From: Verrucomicrobiota bacterium
Lineage (GTDB): Bacteria > Pseudomonadota > Gammaproteobacteria > Coxiellales > Coxiellaceae
DNA: 58,298 bases
Direction: 5' to 3'
NCBI GenBank assembly: GCA_013287435.1
Contig: JABDDU010000004.1
Coordinates: 18,030 to 76,327 of the forward strand
Below the pieces are notes generated by a model. It searched no databases, had not been told where the DNA came from, and saw only the letters and a program-made list of their open reading frames with translations. Below are positions 29,743 through 38,449 of this stretch, in pieces; the stretch's first letter is position 1, and each line of letters opens with the position of its first letter. Made by a program: the position numbers and the translations under genes.

Positions 29743-29930
29743 ATGCGAATTAAGAGCTAAACTATCGGTAGCGAGTGAATGTTGGGGTTACGGATGGTTT
29801 GAGGGGAGTGTGTGTGGCATGGATGCCACACCAAGCAAGCCTACACGGATGTATTCACGGCGTCTCTCCGAAAACCATCCTAACCACAACATTCCGAGCG
29901 GATGCAAAAAATTCAGCTCTTAATTCGCAT
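29743..29930 (+). repeat. Dispersed palindromic repeat family A, complete copy 1 (188 bp, MITE-like)
   Basis: The ends are perfect 16-bp inverted repeats: ATGCGAATTAAGAGCT at 29743-29758 and AGCTCTTAATTCGCAT at 29915-29930. The inner halves are also imperfectly complementary (GTTGGGGTTACGGATGGTTT against AAACCATCCTAACCACAAC), and the centre is a small hairpin with arms GTGTGGCAT/ATGCCACAC. No transposase is encoded. The copy abuts the stop codon of the preceding gene. It is nearly identical to the copy at 46809. Confidence 0.92.
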
Positions 29931-29947
29931 GTAACGGAGCGTGTTGT

Positions 29948-31078
29948 ATGAAAACCAAAATACTTTCCATTCTTTGCACACGTCCATCTGCCATTAAGAT
30001 GGCGCCGATTGTTCATGCGTTAGAAAAAAATAATGCTTTTGACAGTATTGTTTGTGTAACGGGTCAGCATCGCGAAATGTTAGATCAAGTATTAGATTTA
30101 TTTGAAATAAAACCTCATTATGATTTAAACATCATGACCGCCAATCAAGATTTATATTCGATTACCGCTAACGTATTAAATGGCTTAAAACCAGTGTTAA
30201 ATGATGTTCGTCCTGATTACGTATTCGTTCAGGGTGATACCACTTCTACCATGGCATCAGCGCTTGCTGCTTTTTATCAAAAAATTCCTGTCGCACATGT
30301 AGAGGCGGGATTGCGTACGAATGATATTTACGCACCTTATCCGGAAGAAATTAATCGCGCCATGACAACCCGTATTGCCAAATTACATTTTGCGCCCACC
30401 GAAATTTCTAAACAAAATTTATTAAACGAAAATGTGAATCAGGAAAATATTTTTGTGACGGGCAATACCGTGATTGACGCATTATTGTGGGTGCGCGATA
30501 AAGTGAATCAAACCAACGATTGGTCTTCTATGATTGGCACTGATATTCAAAAGCTTGTGAATGACCATAAAAAAATAATTTTAATTACCGGTCACCGACG
30601 GGAAAATTTTGGCGAAGGTTTTAAACAAGTTTTTTCTGCATTTAAAACGCTCGCAACCAAACATCCTGATTATCATTTTGTTTATCCCGTTCATTTAAAT
30701 CCTAATGTACAAAAACCAGTGAATGACATGTTATCCTCTATTCCAAACTTTCATCTCATCAAACCACTCGATTACGCACCTTTCGTTTATTTGATGGATA
30801 AGGCCTATTTAATCATCACAGATTCGGGCGGTATTCAAGAAGAAGCGCCGTCATTGGGTAAACCTGTTCTTGTGACACGTGAAGTTACAGAGCGTCCTGA
30901 GGGCGTTAATGCAGGGGTGGTTGTTTTGGTGGGAACCAATGCTCAAACGATCATTACTGAAACTGAATCATTAATGCACGATAAAAATCGCTATGATAGA
31001 ATGTCGCGGATTCAGAATCCGTATGGCGATGGACAATCTGCGTCACGCATAGTCGATATTTTATTAGCACACATTTAA
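29948..31078 (+). CDS. wecB: UDP-N-acetylglucosamine 2-epimerase (non-hydrolysing)
   Basis: 376 residues, collinear with WecB throughout: VTGQHREMLDQVLDLF, QGDTTSTMASALAAFYQ, VAHVEAGLRTNDIY, GNTVIDALLWVRD, GHRRENFGEGF and SGGIQEEAPSLGKPVLV. It converts UDP-GlcNAc to UDP-ManNAc or acts on a related HexNAc. Oddity: the usual GTRPEAIK motif near the N terminus reads CTRPSAIK, replacing Gly and the conserved Glu. In some loci a WecB homologue (FnlC) finishes UDP-L-FucNAc synthesis; the next genes make such a variant conceivable. It lies 17 bp downstream of the family A repeat. Confidence 0.88.
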   Translation: MKTKILSILCTRPSAIKMAPIVHALEKNNAFDSIVCVTGQHREMLDQVLDLFEIKPHYDLNIMTANQDLYSITANVLNGLKPVLNDVRPDYVFVQGDTTSTMASALAAFYQKIPVAHVEAGLRTNDIYAPYPEEINRAMTTRIAKLHFAPTEISKQNLLNENVNQENIFVTGNTVIDALLWVRDKVNQTNDWSSMIGTDIQKLVNDHKKIILITGHRRENFGEGFKQVFSAFKTLATKHPDYHFVYPVHLNPNVQKPVNDMLSSIPNFHLIKPLDYAPFVYLMDKAYLIITDSGGIQEEAPSLGKPVLVTREVTERPEGVNAGVVVLVGTNAQTIITETESLMHDKNRYDRMSRIQNPYGDGQSASRIVDILLAHI

Positions 31079-31093
31079 CGGTATGGAATTTTT

Positions 31094-32155
31094 ATGCCAA
31101 CAACCTATCTTGATTCATACAAAGACCAAACCATTTTAGTCACCGGCGGCGCTGGTGCGATTGGTTCTAATTTAGTGCGTGCATTGGCACAAGCGGGCGC
31201 TAAAAAAGTCATTATTTTAGATAATTTATTTTCATCCTATGCATGGAATATTCCAAATTTACCAAACGTGTTATTTGTGAAAGGCGATATCACCAATGAT
31301 ATCGATTTAAAACGGGTATTTAACGAAAAGCCCGCTTACGTATTTCATCTAGCCGCTTTTTTTGCCAATCAAAATTCGGTCGATTATCCTGAAACCGATT
31401 TGCTGGTAAGCGGATTAGGAACGATTAAAGTATTAGAATATGCTGTTTTATGCGGAAATATTAAGCGTTTTGTGTATGCAGGATCAGGCTGCGCGATTTA
31501 TGGTGCACAAGCGCCATTACCCTTAAAAGAAGAATTTGTATCCTTGCATTTAAGCACGCCCTATCAAATTTCAAAAATGACTGGCGAGTTATACTGCAAT
31601 TTTTATTATCATCATTATGATTTACCGATCGTGAAAACCCGTTTTTTTAATTCGTATGGACCGGGTGAAGTGCCAGGACAATATCGTAATGTGATTCCCA
31701 ATTTTATTTATTGGGCGATGAAAGGTCAGCCGTTGCCGATTACAGGTTCTGGAAAAATGACGCGTGATTTTACCTACGTTGCCGATATTGTCGATGCTTT
31801 GTTACGTGCAGGACATTATGAAAAAGTGATTGGCGAGGAAATGAATATTGCGTCTGGCGAAGAAACAGAAATTGTTGCAATGGCAGAAATGATTAATGGC
31901 ATGGTTGGTAATAAAGCCGGAATGGCTTATACCGATAAACGCAAATGGGATACCAAATCGCGTTTGCTTGCTTCAGTTGATCGCGCGCGTGATTTGATGG
32001 GATATAATCCACAAACCAATTTTCAACAAGGCTTGCCGACAGTGATTCAATGGTTTCGTGAAAACTGGGATTTCATTAATCGCGATGCTGAATTTCCACC
32101 GGGTATGTCCTCTGCTGTAAAAAATTATGTGTTGTCGCAGGAGACTGTGGAGTGA
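31094..32155 (+). CDS. NAD-dependent epimerase/dehydratase (UDP-hexose 4-epimerase-like SDR)
   Basis: 353 residues. Rossmann motif VTGGAGAIGSNLVRAL near 15-30, Ser/Thr-bearing YAGSGCAIYG near 127-136, and YQISKMTGE (YxxxK) near 156-164. NSYGPGEVPGQYRNVIPNF and TRDFTYVADIVDALL follow, as in nucleotide-sugar 4-epimerases and dehydratases. It lies 15 bp after wecB and 143 bp before the bi-domain oxidoreductase. The substrate is uncertain. Confidence 0.82.
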   Translation: MPTTYLDSYKDQTILVTGGAGAIGSNLVRALAQAGAKKVIILDNLFSSYAWNIPNLPNVLFVKGDITNDIDLKRVFNEKPAYVFHLAAFFANQNSVDYPETDLLVSGLGTIKVLEYAVLCGNIKRFVYAGSGCAIYGAQAPLPLKEEFVSLHLSTPYQISKMTGELYCNFYYHHYDLPIVKTRFFNSYGPGEVPGQYRNVIPNFIYWAMKGQPLPITGSGKMTRDFTYVADIVDALLRAGHYEKVIGEEMNIASGEETEIVAMAEMINGMVGNKAGMAYTDKRKWDTKSRLLASVDRARDLMGYNPQTNFQQGLPTVIQWFRENWDFINRDAEFPPGMSSAVKNYVLSQETVE

Positions 32156-32298
32156 CTATCTCGATTTGCTAAGGGAAGCTGAAAAAGACGTTTAAACATA
32201 AATACCCGAAAATTGATGATAATAACAGCAATTTCAGACGAAAATTGTTGTTATAGCAATCAAAAACCGATGATTTTCATCGTGGTAGCAAATAAAGC
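32156..32298 (+). repeat. Palindrome-rich spacer, possible degraded repeat element or attenuator
   Basis: A near-perfect 13-bp stem (32222-32234 with 32242-32254, one G-T pair, 7-base loop) lies in the middle. A second palindrome CGATGATTTTCATCG sits at about 32268-32282. Outer segments ATTTGCTA (about 32165) and TAGCAAAT (about 32286) are also complementary, so the whole spacer can fold on itself. It lies between co-directional genes and may modulate expression of the second one. It is unlike families A and B. Confidence 0.5.
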
Positions 32299-34443
32299 AT
32301 GAAACAAGTTATCCAAAACTACAAAACCGGCAAAGTCAGCTTAGAAGAAGTGCCTGTACCTAAGTGCGGTCGAAAATCTATTTTAGTTAAAAATTGTCAC
32401 TCATTAATTAGCATCGGTACTGAAAAAGCAACCATAGAATTAGGCAAAAAATCATTGCTTGGAAAAGCAAAAGCGCGCCCCGATTTAGTGAAACGGTTTA
32501 TTGAAAAAGCAAAAAACGAAGGACTTTTAAAAACTGTTCAAGAAGCGATGGGTCGACTCGACACACCCACACCACTGGGATATAGCGCTGCAGGAATTGT
32601 CGTTGAAGCGGGAATTGAAGCGCATGATTTTGCACCCGGCGATCGCGTTGCGTGTATTGGCCAAGGATTTGCATCTCATGCTGATTATATATCAGTACCG
32701 ATTAATCTCGCCGTGAAAATACCAGATACTGTGTCAACAGAGTCCGCTGCATTTGGCATGTTGGGTTGTATTGCATTACACGGTATTCGAAGTGCCCATT
32801 TAACTTTTGGATCAACGGTTGCTGTGATTGGTTTAGGATTATTAGGACAGTTAAGCATTCAACTATTAAAAGCCTATGGATGCAGTGTTTTTGCATTCGA
32901 TGTGAATGCACAAAAAAGTGAATTGGCCATCAAACAAGGCGCTGAATTTGCGCATCACGACGCGCCACTATTTCAACAGGCAGTCAATGCAGCAACACAT
33001 AACCAAGGTGTTGACGCTGTCATCATTACTGCCGCAACAAACTCCAGTGAGCCTGTTGATTTTGCCGTTCAATTATCCAGAAAAAAAGGCACAATTGTTG
33101 TTGTCGGTGTTGCGGATATTCATCCGAATCGCAATGAATTATGGTTAAAAGAAGTAGAATTAATCGTATCAAAAGCAGCGGGACCAGGTTCGCTCATTGA
33201 GAGTTATGAAAAAGACGGTATTGATTATCCGCTGGATATTGCACGCTGGACTGAAAATAGAAATTTACAAGAATTTATTCGTCTGATTGAAAAAAAATTA
33301 ATCGATGTTTCCTCTTTAATAACTGAAAAATATTTGATTGAAAACGCCGAAAATGTTTATGACGCATTTTTAAATAATCAATTAAATAATCCGATTGGTT
33401 TGTTATTTGAATATCCTCATACGACTTTCATCGAACGCAAACTCAGTATGTCATCGACGAGAAAAGCACGCGATACAATAAATGTCAGTGTGATTGGCGC
33501 AGGATTATATGGTAAAGCGGTGTTTCTTCCTGCATTGAAAAAAATGGATGGCGTCACTTTGCATACATTGGTAACGAGTTCAGGCATCAGCGCACAACAT
33601 AACGCAAAACGCTTTGGATTTGAATCCTGTGCAACGGATATTAACGAGGCGTTTAATCATTCAGATGCATTAATTGCATTAACACCACACAGCCAACATG
33701 CGGATTTAATTTTAAAATCCATTCAATTCAAAAAATCATTATTCATTGAAAAACCATTATGCATTCATCAAGACGAATTATCAGAAATAATGTCAGCCTA
33801 TCATGCGCAAACAGAAAAACCAGTTTTAATGGTTGGACATAATCGCCGTTTTTCTCCGCATGCGAATAAAATGCATACTTGGTTAGCTCATCGTGTTAAC
33901 CCCGCCGTGTTAAGTTACCGTGTTAATGCGGGAAAAGTGCCTCATGATCATTGGGTGCACAGTGATCGCGAAGGTCGCAGCCGCATTGTGGGTGAAATGA
34001 CGCATTTTATCGATTTAATGCAATATGTATTAAATGAAAAACCGATCAGCGTTTTTACACAAAGAGTATCGGGTGATGATCAATCGATTATAAATAACGA
34101 TAATTTAATTGCCACGATCCATTTTAATCGTGGATCTATTGCTTCGTTAATTTACACGGCTGCCGGTAATCGCTCGTTGAATCGCGAATATCTCGAAATC
34201 TTTTTTGATGAAAAAGCAATTCTCTCAACTGATTTTCGCATTTCACAACTCATTGCGGGAAAACAATCCGAAAAATTTAAAACATCAAAACAAGAGATGG
34301 GATATCAAGAAGAAATTCATACCTTTATTAATCGCGTATTAGGAAAAAGCGACACTATTTCGTTAGAGGATACTTTTATTTCAATGCAGACTGCTTTTGC
34401 GATGGAAGAGTCGTTGGGGAAAAATGAGATGATTGGGATATGA
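32299..34443 (+). CDS. Bi-domain oxidoreductase: zinc-type MDR dehydrogenase fused to Gfo/Idh/MocA dehydrogenase
   Basis: 714 residues, two catalytic folds in one chain. Residues 1 to about 365 form a medium-chain dehydrogenase (LGYSAAGIVVEAG, FAPGDRVACIG, VAVIGLGLLGQLSIQLL). Residues about 395-714 form a Gfo/Idh/MocA dehydrogenase (VSVIGAGLYGKAVFLPAL; the EKPLC motif; VGHNRRFSPHA). Such fusions recur in polysaccharide loci and probably oxidise and reduce a nucleotide sugar in sequence; no substrate is established here. Its stop overlaps the next glycosyltransferase start by 4 bp. Confidence 0.87.
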   Translation: MKQVIQNYKTGKVSLEEVPVPKCGRKSILVKNCHSLISIGTEKATIELGKKSLLGKAKARPDLVKRFIEKAKNEGLLKTVQEAMGRLDTPTPLGYSAAGIVVEAGIEAHDFAPGDRVACIGQGFASHADYISVPINLAVKIPDTVSTESAAFGMLGCIALHGIRSAHLTFGSTVAVIGLGLLGQLSIQLLKAYGCSVFAFDVNAQKSELAIKQGAEFAHHDAPLFQQAVNAATHNQGVDAVIITAATNSSEPVDFAVQLSRKKGTIVVVGVADIHPNRNELWLKEVELIVSKAAGPGSLIESYEKDGIDYPLDIARWTENRNLQEFIRLIEKKLIDVSSLITEKYLIENAENVYDAFLNNQLNNPIGLLFEYPHTTFIERKLSMSSTRKARDTINVSVIGAGLYGKAVFLPALKKMDGVTLHTLVTSSGISAQHNAKRFGFESCATDINEAFNHSDALIALTPHSQHADLILKSIQFKKSLFIEKPLCIHQDELSEIMSAYHAQTEKPVLMVGHNRRFSPHANKMHTWLAHRVNPAVLSYRVNAGKVPHDHWVHSDREGRSRIVGEMTHFIDLMQYVLNEKPISVFTQRVSGDDQSIINNDNLIATIHFNRGSIASLIYTAAGNRSLNREYLEIFFDEKAILSTDFRISQLIAGKQSEKFKTSKQEMGYQEEIHTFINRVLGKSDTISLEDTFISMQTAFAMEESLGKNEMIGI

Positions 34444-35651
34444 AACACATTTTACTTATCACCGATTCCTACCCTCCTGAAATCCGCTCTGCCTCACATT
34501 TAATGCTGGAATTAGCGGAAGAATTAACGCATCGAGGATATCAAGTTACCGTTGTCACCTGCTGGCCGCAATATAATTTAGATCCAAACAATACACAGTC
34601 ATTTTCTGAAGTGATGATAGAAAAAAATATTCGCGTGATTCGCATGAAACATTTGGCGCACCATCAAGTTCATTTTATTGTGCGCGGTATAGCGCAATTA
34701 TTATTACCCTACTTGTTTATACGGAAAATTAAACATTATATACACGATCCTGTTGATACCGTGATTGTTTATAGCCCACCGTTGCCTTTATCGTTTGTGG
34801 GTGCGTGGGTGAAAAAAAAATATCATGCGAAATTTATTTTAAACGTACAAGATTTATTTCCACAAAATGCCATTGATTTAGGTGTTTTGAAAAATAAATA
34901 CATCATTCGTTTTTTTCAGGGGATGGAAAAATGGAGCTATCAAAAAGCGGATAGTGTGACAACACACTCTCAAGGCAATCAAGCTTTATTGTTAAAAGTG
35001 TACCCCGAGTTAAAAAATAAATGTGTTGTTTTGCACAATTGGGTAGATATCGCAACACACCAAACAGAAAATCCCTCAAAAAATTATCGTGAATTATTCG
35101 GCTTGCAGAATAAATTTATTGCTGTTTTTGCAGGGGTTATTGGCCCCTCGCAAAACTTAGATATATTAATTGAAGCTGCGAAACAAGTGCAGCATTTAGC
35201 GGATTTATGTTTTTTAATCGTCGGTGATGGCACAGAGAAAAAAAAGCTAGAAGAAAAAGTCGAAAAATATAAATTAACGAATGTTATTTTCAAACCCTTT
35301 ATTAGTCGCGATGATTACGCAAGCTTATTAAAAGCGTGCGATATTGGTTTGGTTTCACTGAGCGCTAAAAATAAAACACCGGTTGTGCCAGGAAAAATTT
35401 TAGGATATATGGCCGCTGGTCTTCCTGTTGTTGCTTTTTTAAATAAAGAAAGCGATGGACATTCTATTATTCGCGAATCAGGTTGTGGTTATTCTATCGT
35501 TTCTGATGATGTATCTAACATTGCATCAGTGATTATGAAAGCGTATGAATTAAGAGATCAGCGTCAAGCACTCGGTGCCGCTGGTTTTGAATACGTGAAA
35601 AAGCATTTTTCAAAAGAAGCGTGTGTGACGGAACTTATTTCTTTTTTCTAA
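34440..35651 (+). CDS. Glycosyltransferase family 4, WbuB-like
   Basis: 403 residues. The start LLITDSYPPEIRSASHLMLEL and segments VYSPPLPLSFVGAW, LNVQDLFPQNAIDLG and MEKWSYQKAD match WbuB-type transferases, which add N-acetyl-L-fucosamine in some O-antigens. The donor domain has FAGVIGPSQNLDILIEAA and KTPVVPGKILGYMAAGLPVV. With the WecB-like, SDR and bi-domain enzymes upstream it forms a plausible module that makes and transfers one HexNAc derivative. It ends convergently, overlapping the GtrA gene by 17 bp. Confidence 0.87.
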   Translation: MKHILLITDSYPPEIRSASHLMLELAEELTHRGYQVTVVTCWPQYNLDPNNTQSFSEVMIEKNIRVIRMKHLAHHQVHFIVRGIAQLLLPYLFIRKIKHYIHDPVDTVIVYSPPLPLSFVGAWVKKKYHAKFILNVQDLFPQNAIDLGVLKNKYIIRFFQGMEKWSYQKADSVTTHSQGNQALLLKVYPELKNKCVVLHNWVDIATHQTENPSKNYRELFGLQNKFIAVFAGVIGPSQNLDILIEAAKQVQHLADLCFLIVGDGTEKKKLEEKVEKYKLTNVIFKPFISRDDYASLLKACDIGLVSLSAKNKTPVVPGKILGYMAAGLPVVAFLNKESDGHSIIRESGCGYSIVSDDVSNIASVIMKAYELRDQRQALGAAGFEYVKKHFSKEACVTELISFF

Positions 35652-36051
35652 AAATATAAAATTTATTCATTCCAAAGTTAAACCACATCGAAACACCGGT
35701 TGCGAGCGCCAACGGAATAATAAAATACTGTTTCAGAAAGGGATTGGATTTTGCCAAAAAAATAAAAACACTAAAATTAATCAGCGCACCTATTGAATTC
35801 ATTACCACATATTTCAGCCATTCCAGATGCGATGCTTTTTTTTCAACTTGAAACGTAATAGTTCTATTGGCAAGCCACGTAATTGTCAGTGCAGTTAAAA
35901 TCGAGATAATTCGACTGAGTGCGTAATCGATTTCTAAATGTAAAACATAAAAAACACTGGTATCAATGATAAATCCAATACTGCCGACAATAGCGAAATA
36001 ATAGAATTGTGAGCGGAAGAATTTTTTAAGTATCGTACCGAACAATATCAT
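35635..36051 (-). CDS. GtrA family membrane protein (second copy)
   Basis: The 138-residue form from the ATG at 36051 is given; the frame is open to a TTG at 36084 inside manC. Four hydrophobic segments and the GtrA pattern FYYFAIVGSIGFIIDTSVFY, LANRTITFQV and a basic FGMNKFYIFRKKK tail are clear. It may flip polyprenyl-phosphate sugars made by the GT2 enzyme at 37511, which lies just across manC. It overlaps the 3' end of manC by about 26 bp. Confidence 0.82.
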   Translation of the reverse strand: MILFGTILKKFFRSQFYYFAIVGSIGFIIDTSVFYVLHLEIDYALSRIISILTALTITWLANRTITFQVEKKASHLEWLKYVVMNSIGALINFSVFIFLAKSNPFLKQYFIIPLALATGVSMWFNFGMNKFYIFRKKK

Positions 36052-37435
36052 CTTCCCCAATGTAATCACCCGCTTGCACTTCAATTAATTCCAAGTATGA
36101 ATTTTGCGAATTAATCAATCGGTGTTTTGTATTTTTAGGAATAAAAGTTGATTCGTTTTCGTGTAGTTGAAACACATTTTCACCGCAAATCACGTCAGCC
36201 ATTCCTTTGATAATCACCCAGTGCTCAGAACGTTGTGCATGTGATTGCAATGATAATTTTTCACCCGGTTTTAATAGAATATGCTTCACCTGAAGATTTT
36301 TTGTCTTCATAATCAGTTCATACGTTCCCCACGGACGCTGGACTTTTAAATCATTCACCAGATAATCGGCGTAACCGTTCGACTTTAATAAATCGACCAG
36401 TGTTTTAACATCTTGCGCCTTCGATTTATCGGCAATTAAAACACTGTCTTTAGACGCAACAACAACCAAATTATCAACGCCGACCGTTGCCAGTAATTTA
36501 TCCGTAGAACGCAAATAAGAATTTTTGGTGTCATAGGAAAATACATTTCCGATAGAGACGTTACCATCGCTATCCGATTGGGTATTTTTATGTAGCGCAT
36601 CCCAATCACCCAGATCAGACCAATCCGATTGTAATTCGAACACATAAGCTGCATCTGTTTTTTCAAACACCGCAACATCGATAGGCATATTGGGTATTTT
36701 TGCAAAATCATCACGATGCAAATAATGCGTATTTTCCCGCATGATTGCATTTTTTGCTGCTCTATTTGCAAGCTGATAAATATCAGGAGCGTGCTGAGCT
36801 ATTTCATGCAACGCGGTATTTGCAGAAAATAAAAACATTCCACTGTTCCAATAGCAATGGGGTTTTGACATGAAAATGGTTGCGTTTTCTTTATTGGGTT
36901 TTTCGAAAAAAGCTTTTACTTTAGCGCCTGATTTTGCGTTATTTTCAGCTTGGATATAACCATAAGCAGCGGAAGGTTCATTCGGTTTTACACCAAATAA
37001 AATTAATTTTTTTTCAATTGCAAATGGAATCGCTTGATTAACAGTATTCAAAAATTTTTTATTATCCGTTATTTTATGATCTGACGGCAAAACCAGCATT
37101 AATTCTTCTGGTTCATTTTTTTGTTTCATGATAAAGGCGCAGGCAGCGATGGCAGGTGCGGTATTGCGACCTTCAGGCTCAACAATAAATTCAACGCCAT
37201 ACATATCCAAATCATTTAATTGATCTAAACATAAAAAATAATTATTTTCGTTTACCACCAAATAAATACGATGCAGCGTTTGAATTTTTTTTAAACGCAG
37301 CAAGGTTTGTTGAAATAACGAATATTGCCCATCCAATTGCGTGAATTGCTTTGGGTAATTTGCACGAGACAGCGGCCATAATCGAGTACCTGTGCCGCCA
37401 ACTAAAATAACCGGATTGATTCGTACGTTATGCAC
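36026..37435 (-). CDS. manC: Mannose-1-phosphate guanylyltransferase / mannose-6-phosphate isomerase
   Basis: 469 residues, the standard bifunctional type II size. The N-terminal pyrophosphorylase has LVGGTGTRLWPLSRANYPKQ and VLPSDHKI; FFEKPNKENA follows. The C-terminal cupin isomerase part has RPWGTYELI, LSLQSHAQRSEHWVI and IEVQAGDYIGEDDIVR. It makes GDP-mannose for the glycan. No phosphomannomutase or Gmd gene is visible in this window, so those steps must be encoded elsewhere. It is divergent from the GT2 gene at 37511. Confidence 0.95.
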   Translation of the reverse strand: MHNVRINPVILVGGTGTRLWPLSRANYPKQFTQLDGQYSLFQQTLLRLKKIQTLHRIYLVVNENNYFLCLDQLNDLDMYGVEFIVEPEGRNTAPAIAACAFIMKQKNEPEELMLVLPSDHKITDNKKFLNTVNQAIPFAIEKKLILFGVKPNEPSAAYGYIQAENNAKSGAKVKAFFEKPNKENATIFMSKPHCYWNSGMFLFSANTALHEIAQHAPDIYQLANRAAKNAIMRENTHYLHRDDFAKIPNMPIDVAVFEKTDAAYVFELQSDWSDLGDWDALHKNTQSDSDGNVSIGNVFSYDTKNSYLRSTDKLLATVGVDNLVVVASKDSVLIADKSKAQDVKTLVDLLKSNGYADYLVNDLKVQRPWGTYELIMKTKNLQVKHILLKPGEKLSLQSHAQRSEHWVIIKGMADVICGENVFQLHENESTFIPKNTKHRLINSQNSYLELIEVQAGDYIGEDDIVRYDT

Positions 37436-37510
37436 ATTTCCTCCACTGATCAGAATGTTTGCGATCTTACCTTTTTTATACGATGATATCCATCGAGTTC
37501 ATCACAGCGA

Positions 37511-38449
37511 ATGGCCATGACAGATTTGAGTCAGTATAAAATAGCAGTATTACTGCCGTGTTATAACGAATCGGTTGCGATTGCAAAGACTATTTGTGAT
37601 TTTCAGTCTGTTTTTCCGTATGCGTTGATTTATGTGTATGACAATCATTCCACGGACAATACAATTGTTGTTGCAAAACAAAACGGCGCAATAGTACGAA
37701 TTGAAACACATAAAGGTAAAGGGAATGTGGTTCGTCGAATGTTTGCGGATGTTGATGCGGATATTTATGTGTTAGCGGATGGGGACAGCACTTATGACGC
37801 TAAAAAAGCACCCTTGATGGTTGATGCATTACTTGTTCAACAATTGGATATGGTGGTTGGTGTAAGAGTTCCTGATAATGACAGCGGAGTTGTTTATCGT
37901 CGCGGTCACACACTCGCGAATACATTATTTACCAAAGTGGTGAGTGCTTTATTTGGTGCTAATTTCACTGATATTTTTTCTGGCTATCGAATTTTTTCTA
38001 GACGTTTTGTGAAATCATTTCCAGCAAATTCTTATGGTTTTGAAATTGAAACTGAATTGACGATTCATAGTTTAGAACAACGTTTACCCTGTGCTGAAAT
38101 TGAAACCACTTATTACGCAAGACCAGAAGGGTCAAGTAGCAAATTAAAAAGTTATAGAGATGGATCTCGAATTTTGTGGAAAATTATTCTATTGTTAAAA
38201 ATTGTAAGACCACTGTTATTTTTTTCAGGCATCGGATTAATATTAGCCTTAATTTCCACGGGTATTTTCATCCCCGTATTAATGACCTATTTAAAAACAC
38301 ATTTAATTCCTCGCTTACCAACAGCTATTTTGTCAACAGGTATTATGATATTGGCTGCCATCAGTTTTTTATGCGGTATTATTTTAGATAATGTCAGCAG
38401 CAGTCGAAAAGAGATGAAGCGTTTATTTTACTTAACATTAACCAAATGA
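37511..38449 (+). CDS. Family 2 glycosyltransferase, polyprenyl-phosphate type
   Basis: 312 residues. GT2 motifs: VLLPCYNESVAIAKTI, DNHSTDNT and the DxD in VLADGDSTYDA. Two C-terminal hydrophobic segments (about 240-260 and 275-295) anchor it in the inner membrane. This matches DPM1/GtrB-like enzymes that load undecaprenyl phosphate with one sugar. A second in-frame ATG lies 6 bases downstream (37517); neither has a strong Shine-Dalgarno. It may partner with the GtrA gene at 35635 and the membrane protein at 38428. Confidence 0.83.
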   Translation: MAMTDLSQYKIAVLLPCYNESVAIAKTICDFQSVFPYALIYVYDNHSTDNTIVVAKQNGAIVRIETHKGKGNVVRRMFADVDADIYVLADGDSTYDAKKAPLMVDALLVQQLDMVVGVRVPDNDSGVVYRRGHTLANTLFTKVVSALFGANFTDIFSGYRIFSRRFVKSFPANSYGFEIETELTIHSLEQRLPCAEIETTYYARPEGSSSKLKSYRDGSRILWKIILLLKIVRPLLFFSGIGLILALISTGIFIPVLMTYLKTHLIPRLPTAILSTGIMILAAISFLCGIILDNVSSSRKEMKRLFYLTLTK

